From Flavobacteriaceae bacterium UBA2765 (GTDB lineage: Bacteria; Bacteroidota; Bacteroidia; Flavobacteriales; Flavobacteriaceae), in assembly GCA_002352665.1 (NCBI GenBank), contig DEIV01000061.1, forward strand, positions 1 to 31,618: DNA of 31,618 nucleotides, in the 5' to 3' direction. Of this stretch, positions 17,037-25,021 are shown in pieces (within the stretch, counting starts at the first letter, position 1; every line of letters starts with the position of its first letter). The notes beneath the pieces were generated by a model, which had not been told where the DNA came from, searched no databases, and was given only the letters and a program-made list of their open reading frames with translations. Position numbers and translations under genes: made by a program.

Positions 17037-18089
17037 TTAAGGTTGTGGTTTCAAAATCATCTTTCCAATTTTTTGATTCCCTGCCAACCAAGCAAAATTC
17101 TTATTTACAAATTTAATAGTATAATAGGCAGAGTCATTTACTTTTTTCCAAGAATTACCACCATCATTTGAAAATGAAACTCCTGTCAATCCTACCGCAA
17201 ATAGTTCTTTACCATCTGTATCCGGCACATACTGTACACAGCTTTTATAACCGGGTTCTTTACCATCTGCAACCAATTGCCAAGTTTTGCCACCATTATT
17301 CGTTATGGCTTTATTCTTTTTATTATAATTTTTATCATGCCAATTCCCGCCAAATATAATTCCATTCTTTGAATCATAAAAATCAACGCTATAAATTCCC
17401 ATCATTTCTTCTCCTTGTATAATTGGAGTATTGTAGACCTTCCATGTTTTACCCATATCCGGTGTGTGAAAAACCCTGGCTTGTTTTCCTCCGGTAACCA
17501 ACCAAGCATTTTTTCCGTTAATAGCAATATTGCTATTACTGGCAGCAAAAGCCGCTTCACCTTCTTCTATAGGAGGTAAATTTTCACAAGGTGCTTTTTG
17601 CCAAGTTTTGCCACCATTATTGGTTATGATGATTGATAGACAGCCATCTGTTGGGTCTCCCATAGCTATGCCGTTGTCTTTATCAAAAAATGCCATAGCA
17701 TCATAAAAAATCTTAGGGTGTTTTTCTATATAAACAATATCCAATTCTCCATCATTATATTGATAAAGTAAAGCAGGGTTACCAATACTTAACATAAAAA
17801 TATGCTCAGAATTAGAGGCAATTGACCTAAAATGCGGAACTATCGTATCATAAAAAACTTTGGTATCCTTTATATTTTTAAGCGAGGGTAACATCAAACC
17901 TATATAACCGTCAGATGTTGCATAAAATAAACTGGAATCTTTAATTGGTTGTATGGCTCTAATACTTGAGTTTTCAATAATAACTTCTTCAATTTTTACC
18001 TTTTTAAAATTTCTAATTTCATATTTTTCTTGACATGAAATGAACATGGAAAAAGTAACAAATAAAAAAACAATAAATTTTATATTCAT
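17037..18089 (-). CDS. Asp-box (BNR) repeat lipoprotein, Ycf48/sialidase-like propeller
   Basis: A secreted beta-propeller. Four Asp boxes are visible: TNNGGKTWQ (about 156), TPDMGKTWK (about 209), TNNGGKTWQ (about 263) and SNDGGNSWK (about 307). The family often gets annotated as oxidoreductase or photosystem II assembly factor-like in flavobacteria; none of these functions is demonstrated by the sequence. I chose the ATG at 18089 (350 aa) over 18131, because it gives a lipoprotein signal MNIKFIVFLFVTFSMFISC with Cys 19 and because a TAnnTTTG element lies between the two. No sialidase RIP motif is apparent, so glycosidase activity is unlikely. Divergent from the patatin gene. Confidence 0.85.
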   Translation of the reverse strand: MNIKFIVFLFVTFSMFISCQEKYEIRNFKKVKIEEVIIENSSIRAIQPIKDSSLFYATSDGYIGLMLPSLKNIKDTKVFYDTIVPHFRSIASNSEHIFMLSIGNPALLYQYNDGELDIVYIEKHPKIFYDAMAFFDKDNGIAMGDPTDGCLSIIITNNGGKTWQKAPCENLPPIEEGEAAFAASNSNIAINGKNAWLVTGGKQARVFHTPDMGKTWKVYNTPIIQGEEMMGIYSVDFYDSKNGIIFGGNWHDKNYNKKNKAITNNGGKTWQLVADGKEPGYKSCVQYVPDTDGKELFAVGLTGVSFSNDGGNSWKKVNDSAYYTIKFVNKNFAWLAGNQKIGKMILKPQP

Positions 18090-18109
18090 GTAAAATATCT
18101 TAGCTTTAT

Positions 18110-18117
18110 CAAAAGTA
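18110..18117 (-). promoter_or_regulatory. Putative -7 promoter element (TACTTTTG)
   Basis: Minus-strand TACTTTTG matches TAnnTTTG, 20 bases before the ATG at 18089. It lies inside the longer reading of that ORF (start 18131), which argues for the shorter one. No convincing -33 TTG was seen. Confidence 0.35.
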
Positions 18118-18157
18118 AAATATATATTCAATAAGTATGAATTTTATTAAATAATTT

Positions 18158-19060
18158 ATGAAGGCTTTGGTAATTTCGGGTGGTGGTAGTAAGGGTGCAT
18201 TTGCAGGAGGTGTTGCAGAGTATCTGATTGATAAAAAAAATAATAATTATGATATGTTTTTAGGAACTTCTACAGGAAGTTTAATGGTTTCTCACCTGGC
18301 ATTAGGTAAATTGTATGAACTAAAAGCGATATATACCACTATAAGTCAACGTAAAATTTTTAGTAATAACCCCTTCGTGGTTAAAACTATTCATGGAGAA
18401 AAGGTAGCTTCTATTAATCATCTAAATACAGTATGGAATTTTATCAATGGTCGTAGAACATTTGGTGAGAGCAAAAATTTAAGAAAATTAATTAAAAAGT
18501 ATGTTACAGAATCCTATTTTGACAGAATCGTTGCTTCTGAAAAAGATGTTGTGATTACCGTCTCAAATTTAACTTCCAATGTAGTGGAATATAAATCTAT
18601 AAAAGATTGTTCTTATCTCGATTTTTGTGATTGGATTTGGGCTTCATGCAATTATGTGCCTTTTATGAGTTTAATGAAAAAAGATGGATGCGAATATGCA
18701 GATGGTGGCTTTGGATGTTTAGTACCTATCCGCGAAGCAATTTTAAGAGGAGCTACAGAAGTTGATGCTATTATTTTAGAAACTGAAATTACTCAATTGA
18801 ATAGAATGCCTTCTAAAAACCCATTTTCACTATTGACCAATGTTATTGAATTTATGATGGATCATGTAGAGAGACATAATGTTACCATTGGTAAGTTACA
18901 GGCAAAACATAATAATGTAAAGTTGAACTTATATTACACACCAACTGTACTGACTACAAACTCATTGATTTTTAATAAAAAATTGATGACTAAATGGTGG
19001 CAATATGGTTTCAATTATGCAAAAAGTGAGCATTATGAAATGAACAAATTAAAGGATTGA
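18158..19060 (+). CDS. Patatin-like phospholipase
   Basis: Cytosolic-type patatin hydrolase of 300 aa. The oxyanion-hole loop SGGGSKGAFAGG is at 7-18, the nucleophile Ser 38 sits in GTSTG at 36-40, and the catalytic Asp 182 in the DGG motif EYADGGFG. Patatins cleave acyl esters of phospholipids or other lipids with a Ser-Asp dyad. No signal peptide or membrane helix, and no C-terminal surface-antigen barrel, so it belongs to the small bacterial type. It stands alone between the divergent lipoprotein gene and the his leader. Its substrate cannot be read from sequence. Confidence 0.93.
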   Translation: MKALVISGGGSKGAFAGGVAEYLIDKKNNNYDMFLGTSTGSLMVSHLALGKLYELKAIYTTISQRKIFSNNPFVVKTIHGEKVASINHLNTVWNFINGRRTFGESKNLRKLIKKYVTESYFDRIVASEKDVVITVSNLTSNVVEYKSIKDCSYLDFCDWIWASCNYVPFMSLMKKDGCEYADGGFGCLVPIREAILRGATEVDAIILETEITQLNRMPSKNPFSLLTNVIEFMMDHVERHNVTIGKLQAKHNNVKLNLYYTPTVLTTNSLIFNKKLMTKWWQYGFNYAKSEHYEMNKLKD

Positions 19061-19161
19061 TTTGAATAGTTATTAGTGAAGTGACCTTAGTCGAAAGAAA
19101 AGTATGTATGTCATATAGACACTAATATTGCATAAGAAATATCAAAAAAACAATAAAAAGC

Positions 19162-19193
19162 TTGTTTTATCAAAAATTTATCCGTTAAATTTG
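19162..19193 (+). promoter_or_regulatory. his operon promoter (TTG-N21-TAAATTTG)
   Basis: TTG at 19162-19164 and TAAATTTG at 19186-19193 match the Bacteroidota -33/-7 consensus with a 21-base spacer. The predicted transcription start, close to 19200, lies just ahead of the leader peptide ATG at 19211. Confidence 0.6.
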
Positions 19194-19210
19194 TAATATA
19201 ATTATAAGAA

Positions 19211-19264
19211 ATGAAACTTAACAATACACATCATTATTCTCATTTTTGCTATCAAGCGAGGTGA
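19211..19264 (+). CDS. hisL: Histidine leader peptide of the his attenuator
   Basis: A 17-residue ORF, MKLNNTHHYSHFCYQAR, lies between the his promoter and a strong terminator, 90 bases before hisG. Three of its codons are His (CAT CAT ... CAT), at positions 7, 8 and 11. The segment that encodes the C-terminal QAR, TCAAGCGAGG (19252-19261), resembles the 3' arm of the terminator (TTCAAGCGGG) and so can pair with the terminator's 5' arm. A ribosome stalled at the His codons would leave this segment free to form the antiterminator. A ribosome that reaches the stop would cover it and let the terminator form. The mechanism is inferred; the elements and their order are seen directly. Confidence 0.8.
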   Translation: MKLNNTHHYSHFCYQAR

Positions 19265-19290
19265 TATGTTGTGTTTTTAATATATACCAT

Positions 19291-19325
19291 AAACCCGTTT
19301 GAATTGTTCAAGCGGGTTTTTTATT
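19291..19325 (+). terminator. his attenuator terminator
   Basis: AAACCCGTTTGAA (19291-19303), a three-base loop, then TTCAAGCGGGTTT (19307-19319) form a 13-bp stem with one G.T pair, followed by TTTTATTTG. It is a textbook rho-independent terminator placed between the leader peptide and hisG, so it must be conditional for the operon to be expressed. Confidence 0.85.
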
Positions 19326-19354
19326 TGCTTAAACTTTCAACATAAATCTAAAAT

Positions 19355-20212
19355 ATGAATACATTAAAAATTGCCATTCAAAAATCTGGACGTTTGAATG
19401 AAGAATCTCTTCAATTACTAAAAAATTGTGGTATTTCTATAGATAATGGTAAAGATCAGTTGAAAGCTTTTGCCAGAAATTTTCCTATTGAGGTATTATA
19501 CCTTAGAAATGGAGACATACCACAATACTTGAGAGATGGTGTAGTTGATGCCGCTATTTTAGGGGAAAATACGTTGATAGAAAAAGGACATGATCTCACT
19601 ATTGTAGAAAAATTAGGATTCTCTAAATGTAAAGTATCCATAGCTGTACCTAAAGGGATGGCTTATAGCAATATTAATGACTTAGAAGGGAAAAAAATTG
19701 CTACTTCTTATCCGAATACGGTCAATCAGTTTTTAGAAAAAAAAGATGTAAAGGCAGAACTTCATATTATTAATGGTTCAGTAGAAATTGCTCCAAATAT
19801 TGGTTTGGCTGATGCTATTGTAGATATTGTCTCCAGTGGAAGTACATTGTTTAAAAATAATTTAAAAGAAGTTGAAGTTCTGTTAAAAAGCGAAGCAGTA
19901 TTGACAATTTCCCCAGCTTTAACAACTGAAAAGAACCAAATATTAGAAAGGTTGCAATTTAGAATTCAATCTGTGCTAAAAGCTAGAAATCACAAATATG
20001 TGTTGCTAAATGCACCAAATGATAAAGTGGCAGCTATTATAAAAATATTACCAGGTATGAAGAGTCCGACTGTTTTACCTTTGGCAGAAGAAGGATGGAG
20101 CTCTATACATACGGTATTAAATAAAGACAAATTTTGGGAAGTCATAGACGAATTGAAAATGAATGGGGCAGAGGGTATTTTGGTTTGCCCGATTGAAAAG
20201 ATGGTTTTATAA
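19355..20212 (+). CDS. hisG: ATP phosphoribosyltransferase, long form
   Basis: First enzyme of histidine synthesis: joins ATP and PRPP to give phosphoribosyl-ATP. It begins LKIAIQKSGRLNEESLQLL and has YLRNGDIPQYLRDGVVDAAILG. The PRPP loop is in ADAIVDIVSSGSTL (about 145-158). At 285 aa it is the long, self-sufficient HisG with the C-terminal ACT-like domain (about 215-285, ending GAEGILVCPIEKMVL) that binds histidine for feedback inhibition; no hisZ is needed. First structural gene after the attenuator, so it is probably controlled both by attenuation and by feedback. Confidence 0.97.
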   Translation: MNTLKIAIQKSGRLNEESLQLLKNCGISIDNGKDQLKAFARNFPIEVLYLRNGDIPQYLRDGVVDAAILGENTLIEKGHDLTIVEKLGFSKCKVSIAVPKGMAYSNINDLEGKKIATSYPNTVNQFLEKKDVKAELHIINGSVEIAPNIGLADAIVDIVSSGSTLFKNNLKEVEVLLKSEAVLTISPALTTEKNQILERLQFRIQSVLKARNHKYVLLNAPNDKVAAIIKILPGMKSPTVLPLAEEGWSSIHTVLNKDKFWEVIDELKMNGAEGILVCPIEKMVL

Positions 20213-20268
20213 AGGTGAGATCGACACTCATAAATATCGATAGCGAGGAATTAATAGGCATAATAAAA

Positions 20269-20697
20269 ATGAAAACGAATTATACAATCAGGTTTATTGC
20301 AAATGAAGAAATGTTTATTATTATTCCTTTTCTCAGAATGTTAGATGAAGGTATTAGTATTGAAATATTAAAAGAACGGATAACAACAATGTTAACATAT
20401 GATTATCAATGTGCAGGAATTTATGACGGAGAAAAATTAATAGGAATTTCCGGAGTGTGGATTTTGTTTAAATATTATATAGGTAAACATTTAGAAGTTG
20501 ACAATGTAATGATCCGTCCCGATTATAAAGGTAAAGGTGTTGGAACAGTATTACTAAATTGGGTGAATGATTATGGGAAGTCTATAGGCTGTGTGGCTAC
20601 CGAATTAAATTGCTATATTGAAAATGATGGTGCTAATAAATTTTGGAAAGCATTTGGTTGTGATAAATTAGCCTATCATTATAGAAAAACATATTAA
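20269..20697 (+). CDS. GNAT family N-acetyltransferase inside the his operon
   Basis: A 142-residue GNAT domain. The acetyl-CoA loop is VDNVMIRPDYKGKGVGTVLL (the R/QxxGxG/A motif as KGKGVG), preceded by IYDGEKLIGISGVWIL (strand and bulge) and followed by ENDGANKFWKAFGC, where GNATs have their conserved Asn and C-terminal strand. I chose the ATG at 20269; a GTG at 20215 would add 18 residues that do not look like the family. It lies between hisG and hisD, with only 4 bases before the hisD start, so it is surely co-transcribed. GNAT proteins acetylate amines on small molecules or proteins. The substrate is unknown, and it is not one of the enzymes of histidine synthesis. Confidence 0.88.
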   Translation: MKTNYTIRFIANEEMFIIIPFLRMLDEGISIEILKERITTMLTYDYQCAGIYDGEKLIGISGVWILFKYYIGKHLEVDNVMIRPDYKGKGVGTVLLNWVNDYGKSIGCVATELNCYIENDGANKFWKAFGCDKLAYHYRKTY

Positions 20698-20701
20698 GCA
20701 G

Positions 20702-21985
20702 ATGAATAAAATATACAATCCACTAAAGAATGATTGGTCTGAAATTTTAAAAAGACCTACCGTGACAATAGATGATATTGAAAAAACAGTAACCAAAATT
20801 TTTAATGAGGTAAAGGTACAAGGTGATGCAGCTATATCAAAATATACGGATCTTTATGATGGAGTTCTAATCAAAGAAATAAGCGTTTCCAAGGATGAAA
20901 TAAAGATAGCTGAAAAGCTAATTACATCTGAACTTAAGGATGCTATGGCTTTAGCAAAAGCCAATATAGAAAAATTCCATACAGCTCAACAAACGCCAAA
21001 AATTGAAATAGAAACTATGGAGGGTATTGCATGTTGGCAAGAAAAAAAACCTATTCAAAAAGTCGGGATTTATATTCCGGGGGGTACTGCTCCTTTATTC
21101 TCCACAGTACTTATGCTAGCCATTCCGGCTAAGTTGGCAGGTTGTTCAGAAATTATTTTGTGTTCACCTCCAAATAAACAAGGTAATATTCATCCTGCTA
21201 TTTTATATGCTGCAAATTTATGTGGGCTTACAAAAATATTTAAAGTTGGTGGTATTCAAGCTATTGCCGGCTTAACTTTTGGTACAGAAACCATCCCGAA
21301 GATTTATAAAATTTTTGGACCTGGAAATCAATATGTAACGGTAGCCAAACAATTATCTACAAAACATGGTGTGTCTATAGATATGCCGGCAGGACCTTCA
21401 GAATTATTGGTTGTTGCTGATGATACTGCAAATGCTGCATTTGTGGCTTCAGATTTATTAAGTCAAGCCGAACATGGTACAGATAGTCAGGTAATTCTAG
21501 TGTCAAATTCAAAGAATTTAATGGATATGGTCGAAAAAGAAATTGAACAACAGTTGGGATGTTTGCCTCGTAAGACCATTGCTGCAGAATCAATTAAAAA
21601 CTCTAAACTAGTTTATGTAGACGATGATAAGATTGCCTTAGAGATGATTAATGAATATGGGCCTGAACATTTTATTATTTGCACAAAAAATGAGGACTAC
21701 TATATACAGGGTATTCAAAATGCTGGGTCTGTATTCATTGGGAATTACACACCGGAAAGTGCAGGTGATTATGCATCAGGCACAAATCATACTTTACCAA
21801 CAAATGGATATACCAAGCAATATAGTGGTGTAAATTTAGATAGTTTTTTAAAGAGTATGACCTTTCAGAAAATATCTGAAAAAGGGATTAAAAATATAGG
21901 TAAGGCTATAACCTTAATGGCTGAAGCTGAAGGTTTACAAGCACATAAAAATGCTGTAACATTGAGATTAGAAAGTTTGCAGTAG
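20702..21985 (+). CDS. hisD: Histidinol dehydrogenase
   Basis: Zinc enzyme that oxidises L-histidinol to histidine in two NAD-dependent steps, the last two of the pathway. Signatures: VGIYIPGGTAPLFST (121-135), FGPGNQYVTVAK (205-216), DMPAGPSELLV (227-237), the zinc ligands Q255 and H258 in LSQAEHGTDSQ, the catalytic EYGPEH (about 320), and ESAGDYASGTNHTLPT with the further Asp ligand. At 427 aa it is complete. It sits directly behind the GNAT gene, 4 bp after its stop, and 57 bp before hisC. Confidence 0.97.
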   Translation: MNKIYNPLKNDWSEILKRPTVTIDDIEKTVTKIFNEVKVQGDAAISKYTDLYDGVLIKEISVSKDEIKIAEKLITSELKDAMALAKANIEKFHTAQQTPKIEIETMEGIACWQEKKPIQKVGIYIPGGTAPLFSTVLMLAIPAKLAGCSEIILCSPPNKQGNIHPAILYAANLCGLTKIFKVGGIQAIAGLTFGTETIPKIYKIFGPGNQYVTVAKQLSTKHGVSIDMPAGPSELLVVADDTANAAFVASDLLSQAEHGTDSQVILVSNSKNLMDMVEKEIEQQLGCLPRKTIAAESIKNSKLVYVDDDKIALEMINEYGPEHFIICTKNEDYYIQGIQNAGSVFIGNYTPESAGDYASGTNHTLPTNGYTKQYSGVNLDSFLKSMTFQKISEKGIKNIGKAITLMAEAEGLQAHKNAVTLRLESLQ

Positions 21986-22042
21986 ATGCAGTTGATCTTT
22001 GCGAAAGGAGTAAAGAATGGTATACATTAGTATTAAAAATAA

Positions 22043-23101
22043 ATGAAAAAATCAAAATTCAATTTAAACTTGCTCGTTCGTGATAATATCAAACGAATGA
22101 TCCCCTATGCATCTGCACGTGCAGAATTTAAGGATGTTAACGATAGTATGGTGTATTTAGACGCTAATGAAAACCCATTTGAAACAGGATTGAATCGTTA
22201 TCCTGATCCACAGCAATTAACTCTTAAAGAAGTAATTGCTACGCAAAAAGAGATGCATTTAGAAAATATTATATTGGGTAATGGTAGCGATGAAATTTTA
22301 GATTTACTTTTTAGAGCATTTTGCGAACCTGCTAAGGATAACGTAATTACATTGCCTCCTACTTTTGGTATTTATGACGTATTGGCCAATACTAATAACG
22401 TTGAAAACAGAAAAATAGTCCTGAATGAAAATTTTCAGCCGGACGTTGATGTAATTCTAAAAAAAATTGATACAAATTCAAAGTTGATTTTTATTTGTTC
22501 TCCTAATAATCCAACCGGAAATACTATTGAAGCTGAGCGAATTATGAGATTACTTCGATCATTTAAAGGATTGGTGGTAATTGATGAAGCGTATATAGAT
22601 TTTTCATCGCATAAAAGTTGGCTTTCAAAACTCAATGAATTTCCTAATCTTGTCATAACACAAACACTTTCTAAGGCATATGGATTGGCCGGTGTTAGAT
22701 TGGGAATTTGTTACGCTTCTAAAGAAATCATTGCAGTTTTAAACAAAATAAAACTACCTTATAATATCAATGAATTATCACAACAAAGAGCATTAGAAAG
22801 GGTGTTAAAAATTAATGATATTAGAAATGAAATAAACAGTATTTTAGAAGAAAAAGAAGTATTACTTAAAGAATTACTTCAAGTAAATTTTATTGAAAAA
22901 ATTTACCCTTCTGATGCTAATTTTATCTTAATAAAAGTTGACAATGCCAGTACCAGATATGAGCAATTAATTAAAAATGGCATTGTAATTAGGAATAGAA
23001 CAACACAAACTTTGTTAAAGAATTGTTTGCGAATTACCGTGGGAACAAAAATTGAGAATGAACATTTGATAAAAACGCTTCACTTAATTTCAGAATATTA
23101 A
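22043..23101 (+). CDS. hisC: Histidinol-phosphate aminotransferase
   Basis: Fold-type I PLP enzyme that transfers an amino group from glutamate to imidazole acetol phosphate. It starts LLVRDNIKRMIPYASARAEF, then LDANENPFE (substrate loop), NGSDEILDLL, SPNNPTGN at 153-160, the DEAYIDF Asp pair and the PLP lysine K211 in TLSKAYGLAGVRLG. At 352 aa it is of normal length. The 57-bp gap after hisD shows neither a promoter nor a terminator, so it belongs to the same transcript. Confidence 0.96.
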   Translation: MKKSKFNLNLLVRDNIKRMIPYASARAEFKDVNDSMVYLDANENPFETGLNRYPDPQQLTLKEVIATQKEMHLENIILGNGSDEILDLLFRAFCEPAKDNVITLPPTFGIYDVLANTNNVENRKIVLNENFQPDVDVILKKIDTNSKLIFICSPNNPTGNTIEAERIMRLLRSFKGLVVIDEAYIDFSSHKSWLSKLNEFPNLVITQTLSKAYGLAGVRLGICYASKEIIAVLNKIKLPYNINELSQQRALERVLKINDIRNEINSILEEKEVLLKELLQVNFIEKIYPSDANFILIKVDNASTRYEQLIKNGIVIRNRTTQTLLKNCLRITVGTKIENEHLIKTLHLISEY

Positions 23102-23151
23102 AATTATCATATACTAAGACTAGGTTAAAAAAGAGAATAAAATATATTATT

Positions 23152-24285
23152 ATGAAAAAAGTATTATTCATTGATAGAGATGGTACCATTATAAAAGAGA
23201 CTCGTGATGAGCAAATTGATAGTTTTGAAAAACTATTTTTTTATCCTAAAGCATTGGCATATTTACCAAAAATTGCAAGGGAACTTGATTTTGAATTCGT
23301 TATGATTACCAATCAAGATGGTTTGGGTACTCCTAGTTTTCCGGAAAACACATTTTGGCCGGTTCATAATTTTATTGTTAAAACCTTTGAAAATGAAGAG
23401 GTGATATTTAATGAAATTGTAATAGATAAGACCTATGCTAAAGATAATGCTCCGACAAGAAAGCCAAATACAGGTTTGTTGACCAAATATTTTTCTGAAG
23501 GATATGATTTAAAAAATTCATTTGTAATTGGTGATAGGCTCACTGATATAGAATTGGCAAAAAACCTTGGATCTAAAGGGATTTTTATTAATGACAATAC
23601 CAATTTAGGAACTGATGAAATAACCATTGAAAGGGGAGAAATTGACAGTTATATTGCATTAGAAACTAATGATTGGAAAGAAATTTATTCATTTTTAAAA
23701 TTAGAAAATCGCCAGGCAGAAATTAAAAGGAAAACCAATGAAACTGATATTGCCATACAACTCAATTTAGATGGAACAGGAAAAAGCAATATTGATACCG
23801 GTATTGCGTTTTTTGATCACATGTTAGATCAAATAGCCAGACATGGACAGATGGATCTGAATATTAGTGTTAAAGGCGATTTAGAGGTTGATGAGCATCA
23901 TACCATAGAAGATACGGCCATTGCTTTAGGTGAGGTTTTTCATGAGGCTTTAAGTACTAAATTAGGTATAGAAAGGTACGGGTTTTCAGTGCCAATGGAT
24001 GATTGTTTAGCTCAAGTGAGCATTGATTTTGGAGGTAGAAATTGGTTGGTTTGGGATGCAGATTTTAAACGTGAAATGATTGGAAAAATGCCTACAGAAA
24101 TGTTTTATCATTTCTTTAAATCGTTTACAGATGGAGCTAAAGCCAATTTAAATATAAAAGTGGAGGGTGAAAATGAACATCATAAAATTGAGGCTATATT
24201 TAAAGCATTTGCCAAGGCTATTAAGGCAGCTGTTAGACGTGATGTTGAAAAAATGATATTGCCAAGTACAAAAGGAATGTTATAA
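23152..24285 (+). CDS. hisB: Bifunctional histidinol-phosphatase / imidazoleglycerol-phosphate dehydratase
   Basis: Two enzymes in one 377-residue chain. The N-terminal HAD phosphatase (about 1-170) begins LFIDRDGT with D8 and D10 and has MITNQDG and FVIGDRLTDIELA. The C-terminal dehydratase (about 185-377) has the metal-binding motifs FFDHMLDQIARHG, VDEHHTIEDTAIALG and NEHHKIEAIFKAFAKA. The cysteine-histidine zinc loop of the E. coli phosphatase domain, which would fall near residues 91-103, is absent: the stretch reads IDKTYAKDNAPTRKP with no Cys. It sits between hisC and hisH, in standard operon order. Confidence 0.96.
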   Translation: MKKVLFIDRDGTIIKETRDEQIDSFEKLFFYPKALAYLPKIARELDFEFVMITNQDGLGTPSFPENTFWPVHNFIVKTFENEEVIFNEIVIDKTYAKDNAPTRKPNTGLLTKYFSEGYDLKNSFVIGDRLTDIELAKNLGSKGIFINDNTNLGTDEITIERGEIDSYIALETNDWKEIYSFLKLENRQAEIKRKTNETDIAIQLNLDGTGKSNIDTGIAFFDHMLDQIARHGQMDLNISVKGDLEVDEHHTIEDTAIALGEVFHEALSTKLGIERYGFSVPMDDCLAQVSIDFGGRNWLVWDADFKREMIGKMPTEMFYHFFKSFTDGAKANLNIKVEGENEHHKIEAIFKAFAKAIKAAVRRDVEKMILPSTKGML

Positions 24286-24335
24286 AATGCCTTGCTCAAT
24301 CTCCCCGAAAAGGGAGGTGTATAAAATGTTTTAAA
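24286..24335. repeat. Short GC-richer inverted repeat between hisB and hisH
   Basis: CTCCC (24301-24305) and GGGAG (24312-24316) form a small hairpin in a segment with more G and C than its surroundings. It looks like part of a short interspersed element. A second, similar-looking patch (CCCTCTCC...GAGGTGCAGG, 24371-24393) lies inside the start of hisH. Confidence 0.4.
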
Positions 24336-24977
24336 ATGAAAAATGTAAACATGGATATTAATAAAACCAATCCCTCTCCATTACGAGGTGCAGGTGCGGA
24401 AATCATCATCATTGATTACGGAGCAGGAAATATTCAAAGTGTAAAATTTGCATTAAAACGATTGGGTTATGATGCTGTTTTGAGTCATGATGTAAAAGAA
24501 ATTTTAGCTGCCGATAAAATTATTTTTCCTGGTGTAGGAGAAGCCAGTAGTGCCATGGAAAAATTAAAGGCTACCGGATTAGACACAGTTATCCCAAAAT
24601 TAAAACAACCGGTATTAGGTATTTGTTTGGGTATGCAACTCATGTGTAATTCAAGTGAAGAGCGGCATACTGAGGGATTAGGAATTTTTAATGTAGATGT
24701 AGTGAAGTTTAGCAAACTAGTAAAAGTCCCGCAAATAGGCTGGAATCAATTAACAGAATTAAAATCGGATCTTTTTAAGAACATTAGAGAAAAAGAATAT
24801 ATGTATTTGGTACATAGTTATTACGCTCCGTTATGCAAAGAAACCATAGCCGTAACCCATTACGAATTTGATTATTCTTCTGCTTTACGCAGGGATAATT
24901 TTTATGGCGTACAGTTTCATCCTGAAAAAAGTAGTAAAGCTGGTGAGCAATTATTATTGAATTTTTTAAATATGTAG
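24336..24977 (+). CDS. hisH: Imidazole glycerol phosphate synthase, glutaminase subunit
   Basis: Class I glutamine amidotransferase that hydrolyses glutamine and passes ammonia to HisF. The core begins IIIIDYGAGNIQSV at 23-36. The triad is C97 in GICLGMQLMC, H195 and E197 in GVQFHPEKSS. The protein has about 21 extra residues before the first beta strand, where HisH normally starts within two or three. This extension, MKNVNMDINKTNPSPLRGAG, is partly encoded by repeat-like DNA, and no closer in-frame ATG, GTG or TTG exists. Its partner hisF is not in the window: the operon ends here, 44 bp before an unrelated DUF58 gene. The enzyme itself looks intact. Confidence 0.95.
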   Translation: MKNVNMDINKTNPSPLRGAGAEIIIIDYGAGNIQSVKFALKRLGYDAVLSHDVKEILAADKIIFPGVGEASSAMEKLKATGLDTVIPKLKQPVLGICLGMQLMCNSSEERHTEGLGIFNVDVVKFSKLVKVPQIGWNQLTELKSDLFKNIREKEYMYLVHSYYAPLCKETIAVTHYEFDYSSALRRDNFYGVQFHPEKSSKAGEQLLLNFLNM

Positions 24978-25021
24978 ATTTGATAATTGTTTTACTTAAA
25001 TTTGTGAGCTAAGCATCTGAA

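Noticed and set aside
17037..18089. Sialidase
   Set aside because: Asp boxes are present, but the catalytic Arg triad and RIP motif are not visible; a non-enzymatic propeller is more likely.
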